The notes: generated from the letters alone by a model not told the origin. A DNA stretch of 64,000 bases from Myxococcales bacterium (GCA_016794525.1 JAEUJY010000131.1:1-64000); one strand, 5' to 3'. Shown: positions 45,292-54,522, counted from the stretch's first letter. Translations and numbers: made by a program.

Positions 45292-47037
45292 TCACGCCAG
45301 CGCCGCGCCGACCACCCGGGCCAGGCTCAGCCAGCTCGGCGCCAGCTCGTGGCGGATCATCTGCCGCGCCACCGGCACCGCGCGCGGGTTGCCGGTGAAC
45401 CACAGCGGCCGCGGCCGCACCACCAGCGGCCCGCGCAGGATCGCCTTGTCGATGTTCTCGATCATGTAGGTGTTGTGCACCCAGCCCAGCCCGCTCTGGA
45501 TGTCGCGCAGCGTCGCCGACGGGTGGCCGCCCCACGGCAGCGACCCGACGCCGTAGCCGAGCGCCGGCCAGTGGTTGACCGCGACGGTGCCGTAGCGCAG
45601 GTCGGTGATCGCCCGCTCGATCGCCGGCGCCACGCCGGGGTCGCGCTCGAGGCCGGGCGGGACGAACAGCGCCGCGTTGAGCGTGCCCCACAGCCGGTCG
45701 TTGCAGAACCGGGTCGCCGCGGCCAGGAACTCGATCGGATCGCCGACCGGCAGCACGACGTCCGAGACCATCGCGCAGAACGGCTCGACGGTGAACACCG
45801 GCTCGGCGGCGGTCGGATCGAGGCCGCGCACGATCGTCCACGGCAGCTCGCCGGCGCCGGCGCCGCCCGGGATCAGCAGGTCGCGGCCGGCGGTCAGCCG
45901 GGCGTAGCGCTCGAACGCGCCCGGGTAGTACGCCGCGCGCGGCGGGGTCGCCGCCAGCTCGCGCGCGACCAGCCCCCAGAACGCGTCGTGCTGGGCCCAG
46001 CCGTGGGCGGTGACGACGACCTTGGCCGCGTTGCAGTTGAACGACGCGTTGTTGGTGATCATCGTCGCCAGGTTGGCGGCCATGAACGCCAGCTCGCCGT
46101 CGGCGTAGTCGGCCGGCACGATCGCCACCGGGCTGACGTTGCCCAGCTCGCTCGAGATCGGCTTGGCCAGCAGCGGCTCGCCGCTGGCCTGGCGCTGCGC
46201 GCGCGCCGGGCCCGGCGGCCCCCACACGATCCGATCGTGGGTCTGATCGGAGCCGGTGATGTGGACGTCGTCGACCGCCGGGTGCTCGACGAGGTACTGG
46301 CCGACGTCGGCGCCGCCGTAGACGATCCGCAGGTACCCGGCGTCGATCAGCGGCGCCAGCGCCCGCGCGAGGATCGGCCCGGCCCACTCGTTGACCGGGT
46401 TCATCTTGAGCAGCGCGACGAAGCCCTCGACGAACAGCTTCGACAGCACGTCCATCGGGGGGATCGACGACACGTTGCCGGCGCCGAGGATCAGCGACAC
46501 CCCGCCCTCGGGATCGCGCTGGCGGTAGAAGCCGGCCTGGCGCCGCGCGGCGTCGGCGCGGGTGACGCCCGGCGCCAGGAGCACGCTGCCCTTGAAGCCG
46601 CGGAACGCCATCCGGTCGAGGTTCGACACCGGGAACGCCTCGATCTCGACCCGGCCGTCGGCGCGGGTCACGCCGCCGGTGCCGAGCGGCGGGCGGCCGT
46701 TGCGGGCGATCGCCTCGAGGCTGTCGCCCAGCAGCCGCGCCAGGCGCAGGGTCGGCAGCGGGCCGGCGATCCACTCCTCGGCCTGGTAGGCCCCGGTCAG
46801 CCGCTTGGCCTTGCAGCCGGTCGCGACCCAGGCCTCGGCGCAGTCGGCGATCCGCGGCATGCACGCGCGCACCAGCGCCGCCTTGGCCGCCGGCGCCAGC
46901 CGCGCGAACGGCCGGGCCCGATCGCGCAGCGTCGCCAGCGCGGCGTCGAGGCGCGCCCGCTCGGTCGGCAGCGCGCTGGCCGTCGGCGGGATGGGCGCCG
47001 CGGCGAGCGGGTGGGGAGGCGCGATCGGGGAGGCCAT
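45292..47037 (-). CDS. Aldehyde dehydrogenase family protein
   Basis: 581 residues, longer than typical ALDHs (about 480-500). Core motifs: LGAGNVSSIPPMDVL, LLKMNPVNEW, DVHITGSD, ELGNVSPV (with Glu) and the catalytic Cys in NNASFNCNAAK. An extra N-terminal helical part (about 1-90) and a C-terminal extension after SGLGWVHNTYMIENIDKA (about 500-581) distinguish this subfamily. It would oxidise an aldehyde with NAD(P); substrate unknown. Minus-strand TAGAGT (47048-47043) ends 5 nt before the ATG. Confidence 0.85.
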   Translation of the reverse strand: MASPIAPPHPLAAAPIPPTASALPTERARLDAALATLRDRARPFARLAPAAKAALVRACMPRIADCAEAWVATGCKAKRLTGAYQAEEWIAGPLPTLRLARLLGDSLEAIARNGRPPLGTGGVTRADGRVEIEAFPVSNLDRMAFRGFKGSVLLAPGVTRADAARRQAGFYRQRDPEGGVSLILGAGNVSSIPPMDVLSKLFVEGFVALLKMNPVNEWAGPILARALAPLIDAGYLRIVYGGADVGQYLVEHPAVDDVHITGSDQTHDRIVWGPPGPARAQRQASGEPLLAKPISSELGNVSPVAIVPADYADGELAFMAANLATMITNNASFNCNAAKVVVTAHGWAQHDAFWGLVARELAATPPRAAYYPGAFERYARLTAGRDLLIPGGAGAGELPWTIVRGLDPTAAEPVFTVEPFCAMVSDVVLPVGDPIEFLAAATRFCNDRLWGTLNAALFVPPGLERDPGVAPAIERAITDLRYGTVAVNHWPALGYGVGSLPWGGHPSATLRDIQSGLGWVHNTYMIENIDKAILRGPLVVRPRPLWFTGNPRAVPVARQMIRHELAPSWLSLARVVGAALA

Positions 47038-47042
47038 GGCCC

Positions 47043-47048
47043 ACTCTA
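47043..47048 (-). promoter_or_regulatory. TANNNT -10-like element (TAGAGT) before the ALDH gene
   Basis: ACTCTA on the plus strand reads TAGAGT toward the ALDH start, 5 nt away. Confidence 0.4.
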
Positions 47049-47088
47049 CCGCGGCGGCGTCGGCGCCGACCTGTGGTACTCACCGGCG

Positions 47089-47412
47089 ATGTCCCTGACT
47101 GGTAAGCAACGCCGCCACCTCCGCGCCCTCGGTCACGAGCTCGCGCCGGTCGCCCAGGTGGGCAAGGGTGGCGTCTCCGCCGCGGTGATCGCGGCGGTCG
47201 ATCGCGCCCTCGCCGATCACGAGCTGGTGAAGATCAAGCTGCTCGAGAGCCTCGACGTCGACCGCGAGGCCGCCGCCGGCCTGCTCGCCACCGGCACCCG
47301 CGCCGAGGTGGCGCAGATCCTCGGCCGCACCGTGCTGCTGTACCGGCCCGACCCCGACGAGCCGCGCATCAAGCTGCCGAAGGCGGCCCGCACGGATGTT
47401 AACCGGGACTGA
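47089..47412 (+). CDS. yhbY: CRM-domain RNA-binding protein YhbY
   Basis: 107 residues. MSLTGKQRRHLRALGHELAP, then QVGKGGVSAAVIAAVDRAL and HELVKIKLLE form the CRM fold, with ILGRTVLLYRPDP as the usual end. YhbY associates with pre-50S ribosomal particles and intron-type RNAs in other organisms. Slightly longer than E. coli YhbY (97) because of a basic C-terminal tail (IKLPKAARTDVNRD). No purine-rich RBS; GGTACT ends 8 nt before the ATG. Divergent from ALDH. Confidence 0.92.
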   Translation: MSLTGKQRRHLRALGHELAPVAQVGKGGVSAAVIAAVDRALADHELVKIKLLESLDVDREAAAGLLATGTRAEVAQILGRTVLLYRPDPDEPRIKLPKAARTDVNRD

Positions 47413-47530
47413 ACGCGCGCCCGCGAACTGCACGAAGTTTGCACAACGCACGACGACGCGCACCGCGGCCACGCGGACGTGGCGTCCGCGCGACGGACTG
47501 TGACATCATCGTCCCACGTCCGTCGCCGTC

Positions 47531-48373
47531 ATGACACCGCCCTCCTCCTCTGCGACCGCGCGCGAGCAAGACGCGCACATGACCGCGCATCGGCGCGAGG
47601 ACAAGTACCTCGTCTCCGCCGAGGCCGCCAAGGCGGTGGCCGCCGCCGCCAACCGCCACCTGATCCCGCACCGGTTCCGCGGCGACGGCGCGAACCTGCT
47701 GCCGGGCGCGAAGCACTTCGTCACGACGATCTACTTCGACACGCCGGGCCGCGAGCTGTTCCACGCCGCCCACGGCCACAGCCAGCACCTCAAGCTGCGG
47801 GCCAAGGAGTACTACGATCTCCACCCCGACCTGACCGAGACCGCGACCGACGTCGCCGAGCTGGTCCGGTTCCAGCCGATCGTCTGGCTCGAGGTGAAGA
47901 GCAAGGACGCGGCGTTCACCGGCAAGCAGCGCATCGGCATCCCCAAGGTCGACGTGCCGGCGTTCTTCGCCGAGGGGCGGCTGACGCCGGCGATGCTGCA
48001 GATCCACGAGGCCACCTACGGCGGCGACGCCACCGCCGCGCTCACCGCGGTCGCGCGGCTGTGCGCGAGCTGCAAGGAGCCGCTGCGCGCCGACTGCCTG
48101 GTCAGCTACCGGCGGCAGGCGTGGCAGGACGAGGCCGGCGCGCTGCGCCTGACGATCGATCACGGCCTGGCGTTCTTCCGGCCGCCGCCCGACCTGTGGC
48201 TGCGGCGCAAGGCGCTGGTGCGCGAGTCGCTGGGCGCGCCGGTCGCGACCGAGGCGCGCCGGGTGCTCGAGGTCAAGACCCGCGGCCCGGCGCCGGCGTG
48301 GCTCGCCGAGCTGGGGCTCGCGCCGATCGAGTTCAGCAAGTTCGAGGCGGCCTCGACCGCGATCCATGGCTGA
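47531..48373 (+). CDS. VTC-domain protein, probable polyphosphate polymerase
   Basis: 280 residues, almost all VTC/TTM tunnel-fold: RREDKYLV near the start, TIYFDTPGRELF, the basic KLRAKEYYD, VWLEVKSK, GKQRIGI, SYRRQAW, RLTIDHGLAFF, RVLEVKTRG and FSKFEAA. Alternating Lys/Arg and Glu on the strands are the residues that bind nucleotide triphosphate and metal in yeast Vtc4, which makes polyphosphate from ATP. The alternative start at 47579 (MTAHRREDKYLV) is possible. It overlaps the next gene by 8 nt. No transmembrane segment, so it is cytosolic, possibly recruited by the membrane partner. Confidence 0.85.
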   Translation: MTPPSSSATAREQDAHMTAHRREDKYLVSAEAAKAVAAAANRHLIPHRFRGDGANLLPGAKHFVTTIYFDTPGRELFHAAHGHSQHLKLRAKEYYDLHPDLTETATDVAELVRFQPIVWLEVKSKDAAFTGKQRIGIPKVDVPAFFAEGRLTPAMLQIHEATYGGDATAALTAVARLCASCKEPLRADCLVSYRRQAWQDEAGALRLTIDHGLAFFRPPPDLWLRRKALVRESLGAPVATEARRVLEVKTRGPAPAWLAELGLAPIEFSKFEAASTAIHG

Positions 48374-50375
48374 TCCCGCCCGCCGCCGCAGCCGCGCGCG
48401 CCTGCGCACCGCGCTGGGCTGGCTGCTCACGTTGACGATCGTGCTGTACTCGATCGTCGACTGGGGCGACGACGACGACGACCGCATCGCGGCGGCGGCC
48501 GGCGACGGCGACGGCGACGACAAGCTACGCATCCGCACGATCAGCGACGCCGAGGTCAGCCCCGGCGACGCGGTGGTGGTGCGGTTCGACAACGCCGACG
48601 ACGAGCTGCCGATCGGCGCGCGCGTCGCCGGCGCCGCCGCCGAGATCCTCGACCGCCGCGCGCACTCGCTGGTGGTGCGCATCCCCGACGAGGTGGCGCC
48701 CGGCCGCGCGCCGTTGCGGCTGGTCCAGGGCGCGCGCAAGAGCAAGTCGTGGGACCTGCTGGTCCGCCCGCCGCGCCACGGCAAGCTGGTGGCCAAGGTG
48801 ATCGGCGGGCTGGCGCTGTTCTTCTACGGCTTCGGCGTGCTCGCCGCCGGCTTCCGCGGGCTGGCCGGGCGACGGCTCCGCCAGCAGCTCGGTCGGCTCA
48901 CCGAGGCCCCGACCCGCGCGGTCGGCGTCGGCGTCGCGGTCGGCGCCGCGACCCAGCTCACCACGACCGCGACCGCGGTGACGATCGGGCTGATCGAGGC
49001 GCGGCTGCTGGCGCTCGGGCCGGCGCTCGCGATCCTGGTCGGCGCGCAGCTCGGCGCGTCGCTGGTCGGCGCGCTGTTGCCGCTCGGCTTCGCGCGCGAG
49101 AGCCTCGAGATCGTCGCGATCGGCGTGGCCTGGACCGCGGTCGCCAACACCCGCCGCACCCGCGCGATCGGCCAGGCCATCCTCGGCGTCGGCCTGGTCC
49201 TGTACGGCCTGCGCCTGTTGCAGTCGGGCATCGATCCGCTGCTCGCCGATCCCAAGCTCCTGGCCTACGTCGGCTACCTGCGCGACGACGGCGTCGCGCC
49301 GATGCTCCTGGCCGCCGCGGTCGGCGTGCTCGGCGGGCTGGTGCTGCAGGGCCCGGGGCCGGTCTACGGCCTCGGCCTCGGCCTGGCCCAGGTGTCGGGC
49401 GCGCTGTCGTTGACCAACCTGCTGGCGATCCTCGCCGGCACCAACCTCGGCGCCGCGATCGGGGTGGCGATCGTCGCCGGCGCCAGCGCGCGCAACCGGC
49501 CGCTGGTCCGCCCGCAGCTGGCGTTCGGGCTGGTGGCGACCGCGGTCGCGCTGGCGATGGTGCCGGCGGTGGCGGCGCTGGCCGACGCGCTGGTGCCCGG
49601 CGATCCGGCGCGCCTCGACTACCGCCACGCGGTGATGATGCCCAACCTGTCGGCGCACCTCGCCGTCGGGTTCACGCTGTCGCAGCTGGCGATCACGCTG
49701 GCGTGGACCGCGCTGGCGGTGCCGCGGCTGGCCCGCGCGATCGCGCAGCAGAAGCCGCGGGCGCCCAGCGTCGCGTCGGCGGCCACCGCGCAGCCGGAGC
49801 TGGCGACCGCGTTCGAGCGCCACCGCGCCGCGCTCGACGCCTGCCTGGCGGCCGCCACCTCGGGCGAGCGGGTCGGCGCCGAGCTCGAGGTGGCGCTGGC
49901 CGAGACCCGGGCCACCGTCGAGGAGCACTTCGCGGCGCTGGCCGGCGACGAGGCGACGCCGACGGTCGAGCGGCTGCGGCGCGCGGTGCTCGGCACGCTG
50001 CAGCTGCAGCGCGCGATCGAGCAGGTGGTGCACGTCACCGAGCTGGGCGTCGAGCGTGGCCTGGCGCTGACCGCCGAGGAGCAGGTGCGGATGGCCGCGC
50101 TGCACCGCCTCGCCGCCACCTCGCTCACCGCGCTGGCCGCGGCCGCCGACGGCCAGCCGCTCGACATCGAGGCCGCGCGCGGTCGCGAGATCGAGATGAA
50201 CCTGCTCGAGGCCGAGTCGCGGGCCACGCCGGCCGCCCCGCTCGGGCGCCGGCGCAACGACTCGACGTCGGTGCGGCTCGGCCTGGCCGAGCTGATCGAC
50301 GCCTACGAGCACGTCGGCAACCACCTGTTCCGGGTCGCCAAGGCCCTGGCCGAGGAAGACGATGACGACGATTGA
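48366..50375 (+). CDS. Na/Pi-cotransporter-like membrane protein with N-terminal Ig-like and C-terminal PhoU-like domains
   Basis: 669 residues. One N-terminal span (about 15-32), an acidic linker, an IPT/Ig-like domain (about 52-130, LRIRTISDAEVSPGDAVVV), then eight or more spans (about 138-455) and a helical PhoU-like domain (about 470-669). The membrane part has two inverted halves like NptA, but the QSSSAT signature is altered: TQLTTTATAVT in the first half and LQGPGPVYG in the second. Phosphate transport is likely from the family and the VTC neighbour, but the altered motif leaves substrate open. It overlaps the upstream VTC gene by 8 nt; very acidic C-terminus (EEDDDDD). Confidence 0.8.
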   Translation: MADPARRRSRARLRTALGWLLTLTIVLYSIVDWGDDDDDRIAAAAGDGDGDDKLRIRTISDAEVSPGDAVVVRFDNADDELPIGARVAGAAAEILDRRAHSLVVRIPDEVAPGRAPLRLVQGARKSKSWDLLVRPPRHGKLVAKVIGGLALFFYGFGVLAAGFRGLAGRRLRQQLGRLTEAPTRAVGVGVAVGAATQLTTTATAVTIGLIEARLLALGPALAILVGAQLGASLVGALLPLGFARESLEIVAIGVAWTAVANTRRTRAIGQAILGVGLVLYGLRLLQSGIDPLLADPKLLAYVGYLRDDGVAPMLLAAAVGVLGGLVLQGPGPVYGLGLGLAQVSGALSLTNLLAILAGTNLGAAIGVAIVAGASARNRPLVRPQLAFGLVATAVALAMVPAVAALADALVPGDPARLDYRHAVMMPNLSAHLAVGFTLSQLAITLAWTALAVPRLARAIAQQKPRAPSVASAATAQPELATAFERHRAALDACLAAATSGERVGAELEVALAETRATVEEHFAALAGDEATPTVERLRRAVLGTLQLQRAIEQVVHVTELGVERGLALTAEEQVRMAALHRLAATSLTALAAAADGQPLDIEAARGREIEMNLLEAESRATPAAPLGRRRNDSTSVRLGLAELIDAYEHVGNHLFRVAKALAEEDDDDD

Positions 50376-50394
50376 TTCGACGGGTACGCCGGAC

Positions 50395-50429
50395 CGCCGC
50401 GCCACGCTGATCGTGTTCGAGGGCATCGA
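50395..50429 (+). repeat. 35-bp perfect direct repeat, copy 1 (displaced thymidylate kinase start)
   Basis: Identical to 50540-50574, 145 bp downstream. Copy 1 sits in an ATG frame at 50362 that overlaps the end of the cotransporter gene. That frame encodes MTTIDSTGTPDRRATLIVFE before running into the hairpin region and stopping. It looks like the original, translationally coupled kinase start, now cut off. Confidence 0.85.
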
Positions 50430-50435
50430 GTTCCA

Positions 50436-50485
50436 GGGAGGCCGGTCGCCCGGCCTCCCCTCGTCGGGGTCATGCCCCCGACGAG
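50436..50485. terminator. Twin perfect 10-bp hairpins in the kinase leader
   Basis: GGGAGGCCGG (50436-50445), TCGC loop, CCGGCCTCCC (50450-50459); directly abutting is CTCGTCGGGG (50460-50469), 6-nt loop, CCCCGACGAG (50476-50485). Both stems are perfect. They lie between the cotransporter stop and the kinase ATG, and may terminate or attenuate read-through, or form part of an inserted element. No T-run follows. Confidence 0.55.
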
Positions 50486-50530
50486 CCTCCCCTCCGGGAC
50501 GCAAGACCTCTCCACGAGCTGGACACCACC

Positions 50531-52249
50531 ATGACTGATCGCCGCGCCACGCTGATCGTGTTCGAGGGCATCGACGGCAGCGGCAAGACCACGCTGTCCA
50601 ACGCGGTGGCCGCCGCGCTGCGCGCGCAGGGCCTCGCGGTGGCCCACGTCCGCGAGGGCGGCAACTTCGCGTCGGCGGTGACCCAGGGCATCCGCGAGTT
50701 CGGGCGCGACGCCAAGAACGTCGCGCTGTCGCCGCATGCCGAGCTGTTCGTGTACCTGGCGCGCGAGATCCAGCTGCTCGACGAGGCCACCGCGCCGGCG
50801 CTGGCCGCCAACGACGTCGTGATCGCCGATCGCTTCTTCTACACCGCCGAGCTGCTGGCCACCGCCGGCCGCGGCCTGACGCCGGCCGAGGTCGAGCCCG
50901 TGGTCGCGGCGGCCAAGCGCGGCGTCGAGCCCGACCTGGTGGTGCTGGTCGACGTCGATCCCCACGTCGCCCGCGCGCGGCGCAAGGTGTCGAAGGTCGG
51001 CAAGTACGATCCGCGGCCGCCGTCGCGCAAGGGCCTGGCCGGCGTCGGCCTGCAGTTCCGGCTGCGCGACGGCTACCTCGCGCGCGCCGCGCGCGAGCCC
51101 GAGCGGTGGATCGTCGTCGACAACACCGAGGCCGAGCTGCAGACGGTGATCGACGGCCTGATCGCCGCGGTCGGCGCCCGCCGCGCGCGTGACGCCGCCG
51201 CCGCCCGCGCCTGCCTGCCCGCGCCGATCCGCCGCCGCCCGGCCACGACGCTGACCGACGCCGCCGCCGCGCTCGGCGCCTGGCTCGACGCCCGCGCCAC
51301 CCGCGAGCCGGCGCTGGCCGCGTACCTGGTCGGCGGGCTGACCGGCCCCGACTGGGATCCGCGGCGCCGCGCGCTGGCCGCGGTGGCGCCGCTGGTGATC
51401 GCCAGCGACCTGCGCAACCTGCAGGACGAGACGTCGTGGGCGTTGCGCGCCGAGCTGGCCGCCCACGCGCCGGGCCCGATCGCGCGCTCGTACCTGTCGG
51501 CGACCAACCCGCTGGCGCTGACGCCGGTCGATCCGGCGCGGGTGCCGCTGGCGCAGGCCCGCGTGCTCGAGCTCCTGCCGCAGGCGCGGCGCGAGGTCGC
51601 CGGCGGGCTGTGGGGCCGCGACGACGCCTTCGCCTGGACCGTGCGCGCCGAGCTCACCGGCGACGATCTGGTGCGGTCGGTCGGCGGCGTGCCCGGCGAG
51701 CGCGCGTGGGCGATCCGCGCGGCGTGGCTGGCGGCGGCCGGCGGCGACGCGGCGTTCGCGGCGTACCCGACCGCCCACCTCGCGTGCGGCGCGGTCGGCG
51801 CGCTGGCCGACGAGCAGGCCTGGGCCTGGCGCGCCGCGGCCCGGGACGCCGCGCCGGTGTCGGCGCTGGCGTCGCTGTGGGGCGTCCACGACGAGCGCGC
51901 CTGGAAGTGGCGGCGCAAGTGGCTGGCCCGCGCGACCAAGCCCGTGCTGGCGTCGATCGTCGGCGTCGACGAGCCGCGCGCGTGGGCGCTGCGCGAGGCC
52001 ACGCTGGCCCGTTGCCCCGAGGCCCTCGACTCGATGCGCGGCCTCGACAGCGAGGCGGCGTGGGCGCTGCGCCAGGCCGGCCTCGACGCCTGGCCGATCG
52101 CCGCGGTCAAGTCGCTGGGGCCGCTCCTGCCCGGCGAGCGCGGCCGCGCGCTGCTGTCCTCACAGATCGTCCGGTTTCCGGACAGCCTGGCGCTGTGGCG
52201 ACTCGCCGCACAGGCCCTGGCCCGCGGCAGCGCCGACGCCGACGACTGA
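50531..52249 (+). CDS. Thymidylate-kinase-like protein fused to ~27-residue AW-x-x-R repeats
   Basis: 572 residues. Residues 1-215 are a thymidylate-kinase fold: P-loop GIDGSGKT (13-20), VIADRFFYTAELLATAGRGL (the DRY/F region) and VVLVDVDP. The remaining 350 residues form about seven helical repeats of about 27 residues with the consensus S-hyd-x-G-hyd-D-x-E-x-AW-x-hyd-R (SLWGVHDERAWKWR, SIVGVDEPRAWALR, SMRGLDSEAAWALR). I know of no dTMP kinase with this tail. It could phosphorylate dTMP or a different phosphate acceptor. It follows the VTC and cotransporter genes on the same strand, with a 155-bp gap created by the hairpin/duplication region. Confidence 0.8.
   Translation: MTDRRATLIVFEGIDGSGKTTLSNAVAAALRAQGLAVAHVREGGNFASAVTQGIREFGRDAKNVALSPHAELFVYLAREIQLLDEATAPALAANDVVIADRFFYTAELLATAGRGLTPAEVEPVVAAAKRGVEPDLVVLVDVDPHVARARRKVSKVGKYDPRPPSRKGLAGVGLQFRLRDGYLARAAREPERWIVVDNTEAELQTVIDGLIAAVGARRARDAAAARACLPAPIRRRPATTLTDAAAALGAWLDARATREPALAAYLVGGLTGPDWDPRRRALAAVAPLVIASDLRNLQDETSWALRAELAAHAPGPIARSYLSATNPLALTPVDPARVPLAQARVLELLPQARREVAGGLWGRDDAFAWTVRAELTGDDLVRSVGGVPGERAWAIRAAWLAAAGGDAAFAAYPTAHLACGAVGALADEQAWAWRAAARDAAPVSALASLWGVHDERAWKWRRKWLARATKPVLASIVGVDEPRAWALREATLARCPEALDSMRGLDSEAAWALRQAGLDAWPIAAVKSLGPLLPGERGRALLSSQIVRFPDSLALWRLAAQALARGSADADD
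50540..50574 (+). repeat. 35-bp perfect direct repeat, copy 2 (within kinase start)
   Basis: Second copy of the 35-bp sequence at 50395-50429, now in the frame that continues into the full kinase. The two copies are in different frames relative to their ATGs' downstream sequence (starts differ by 169 nt). Confidence 0.85.
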
Positions 52250-52363
52250 TCGCGCGGCTTGCGCCGCCGGGCGCACGGCTTGCGCGAACCGCCGGCCGCG
52301 CCGGCCTCGGCGCGGGCTGCGCGCGTGCACGGTTGATGCAAGCGTGGTGGGCAGGAGCCCATC

Positions 52364-52729
52364 ATGCCCACCATCCGCGTGTTCGATCCTGCGATGTGCT
52401 GCTCGTCTGGTGTGTGCGGTCCGAGCATCGACCCCGAGCTGGCCCGGTTCGCGGCCGACGTCGCGTGGCTGCAGCAGCAGGGCGTCGCGGTCGAGCGCTT
52501 CAACCTGGCGCAGCAGCCCGGCGCGTTCGCGGCGACGCCGCCGGTGCAGGCGGCCCTGGCCCGCGGCACCGACGTGCTGCCGCTGATCCTGGTCGACGAC
52601 CGGATCGCGGTCGAGGGCGCCTACCCGTCGCGGGAGACGCTGGCCGCGCTCGCGGGCGTCGTCGTGCACAAGCCGCACGCCACGCCGAAGGCCGGCGGCT
52701 GCTGCGGCGCCAAGACCGGCTGCTGCTGA
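52364..52729 (+). CDS. arsD: Arsenite metallochaperone ArsD
   Basis: 121 residues, normal for ArsD. The key Cys triad is present in PAMCCSSGVCG (Cys 12, 13 and 18), and the C-terminus has further vicinal pairs (GGCCGAK, GCC). ArsD binds As(III)/Sb(III) and passes it to ArsA. AGGAG lies 6 nt before the ATG. It leads arsA by 11 nt, forming a single operon with the efflux permease. No arsR lies upstream, so repression may be by ArsD itself or an unlinked ArsR. Confidence 0.93.
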   Translation: MPTIRVFDPAMCCSSGVCGPSIDPELARFAADVAWLQQQGVAVERFNLAQQPGAFAATPPVQAALARGTDVLPLILVDDRIAVEGAYPSRETLAALAGVVVHKPHATPKAGGCCGAKTGCC

Positions 52730-52740
52730 CCGGAGGCGCC

Positions 52741-54522
52741 ATGGCCACGCTCATCACCGCCCCGACCCGCGTCCTGTTCTTCACCGGCAAGGGCGGCGTC
52801 GGCAAGACCTCGGCGGCGTGCGCGACCGCGATCGGGCTGGCCGACGCCGGCTCGCGGGTCCTCCTGGTCAGCACCGATCCGGCGTCCAACCTCGACGAGG
52901 TGCTCGGCGTGCCGCTGACGTCGGCCCCGACGCCCATCCCCGCGGTGCCCGGCCTGGCCGCGCTCAACATCGATCCGGAGCGCGCCGCCCACGCCTACCG
53001 CGAGCGGGTGGTCGGCCCCTACCGCGCCGCGCTGCCGGCGGCCGCGATCGCCAGCATGGAGGAGCAGCTGTCGGGCGCGTGCACCGTCGAGATCGCCGCG
53101 TTCGACGAGTTCTCGAAGCTGCTCGGCGACCCGACGGTCACGGCCGGCTTCGACCACGTCGTCTTCGACACCGCGCCCACCGGCCACACGCTGCGCCTGC
53201 TCGAGCTGCCCGCGGCGTGGACCAGCTTCATCGACGCCAACGTCGGCGGCACGTCGTGCCTGGGGCCGCTGGCCGGCCTCGCCGCCCAGCAGGCGCTGTA
53301 CGCGGCGTCGAACGCGGCGCTGCGCGACGCCGCCCAGACCACGCTGGTGCTGGTCGCGCGGCCCGATCGCGCGTCGCTGACCGAGGCCGAGCGCACGCGG
53401 GCCGAGCTCGCGCTGCTCGGCGTCGCCAACGTGCGCCTGATCGTCAACGGCGTCTTCCGCGCGCGCGACGTCGACGACCCGATCGCGGTGGCGATGGCGG
53501 CGCGCGGCCGCGCCGCGCTCGACGTCCTCCCGCCCGGGCTGCGCGACCTGCCGCGGATCGACGTGCCCCTGCTCCCGTTCGGCCTCGTCGGGATCGCGGC
53601 GCTGCGCGCGATGGGCGCACCGAGCGACACCCGCGACGTCGCGCCCGCGCCGCCGGCGACCGCGGATCACTTCGACGGCGTGCCGCTCGACGCGCTGATC
53701 GACGAGCTCGCGCGGCGCGGCGCCGGCGTCATCATGACCATGGGCAAGGGCGGCGTCGGCAAGACCACGGTCGCGGCGCGCATCGCCAGCGCGCTGGCCC
53801 GGCGCGGCCTCGCCGTCACGCTCACCACCACCGACCCGGCGGCCCACGTCGCCGAGGCGGCGCGGGAGCTGGCCGGCGGCCGCGCCTCGACGCTGGTGGT
53901 CACCCGCATCGATCCCGCCGTCGAGACCCGCCGCTACACGGCCGAGGTGCTGGCGACCGCGGGCGCCGCCCTCGACGCGCCGGGCCAGGCGCTGCTCGAA
54001 GAAGATCTGCGCAGCCCGTGCACCGAGGAGATCGCGGTGTTCCGCGCCTTCGCCGAGACCGTCGCCCAGGGGGCCGACCGCTTCGTGGTCATCGACACCG
54101 CGCCGACCGGGCACACGCTGCTCCTCCTGGACGCCGCCGAGGCGTACCACCGCGAGGTGCTGCGCAAGCCGAGCGGCAGCCCCGTGGCGGTGCAGCAGCT
54201 CCTGCCGCGGCTACGCGATCCGGCGTTCACCCACGTCCTGCTGGTGACGCTGCCCGAGGCCACGCCGATCCACGAGGCCATGCAGCTCGAGCGCGACCTG
54301 GCGCGGGCCGGCATCCGGCCGTTCGCCTGGGTCGTCAACCAGAGCCTCACCCCGCTGGCGGTGACCGATCCGGTGCTGCGCGCGCGCCAGGCCCACGAGG
54401 CCACCCACCTGCGCGAGCTGGTCGGCCACGCCGCGCGGGTCGTCCTCGAGCCGTGGACCGCCGGCCCCGCGATCGCGGGCGCGACGCCGGCCCCGCCGGA
54501 GCCCGCCCATGTCGCCCGCTGA
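52741..54522 (+). CDS. arsA: Arsenite-translocating ATPase ArsA
   Basis: 593 residues: two homologous P-loop halves (A1 about 1-290, A2 about 320-593), each with a deviant Walker A (GKGGVGKTS and GKGGVGKTT), a signal-transduction DTAPTGHTL motif, and the metal-site Cys regions ([26 protein letters not shown]). It uses ATP to drive arsenite through the membrane permease. Start is the ATG 11 nt after arsD, with GGAGG just before it. Overlaps the permease gene by 14 nt. Confidence 0.95.
   Translation: MATLITAPTRVLFFTGKGGVGKTSAACATAIGLADAGSRVLLVSTDPASNLDEVLGVPLTSAPTPIPAVPGLAALNIDPERAAHAYRERVVGPYRAALPAAAIASMEEQLSGACTVEIAAFDEFSKLLGDPTVTAGFDHVVFDTAPTGHTLRLLELPAAWTSFIDANVGGTSCLGPLAGLAAQQALYAASNAALRDAAQTTLVLVARPDRASLTEAERTRAELALLGVANVRLIVNGVFRARDVDDPIAVAMAARGRAALDVLPPGLRDLPRIDVPLLPFGLVGIAALRAMGAPSDTRDVAPAPPATADHFDGVPLDALIDELARRGAGVIMTMGKGGVGKTTVAARIASALARRGLAVTLTTTDPAAHVAEAARELAGGRASTLVVTRIDPAVETRRYTAEVLATAGAALDAPGQALLEEDLRSPCTEEIAVFRAFAETVAQGADRFVVIDTAPTGHTLLLLDAAEAYHREVLRKPSGSPVAVQQLLPRLRDPAFTHVLLVTLPEATPIHEAMQLERDLARAGIRPFAWVVNQSLTPLAVTDPVLRARQAHEATHLRELVGHAARVVLEPWTAGPAIAGATPAPPEPAHVAR

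Noticed and set aside
50362-50530. Separate small gene starting at the ATG at 50362
   Set aside because: It reads the duplicated kinase N-terminus and then unrelated low-complexity residues before stopping; better explained as a displaced start.
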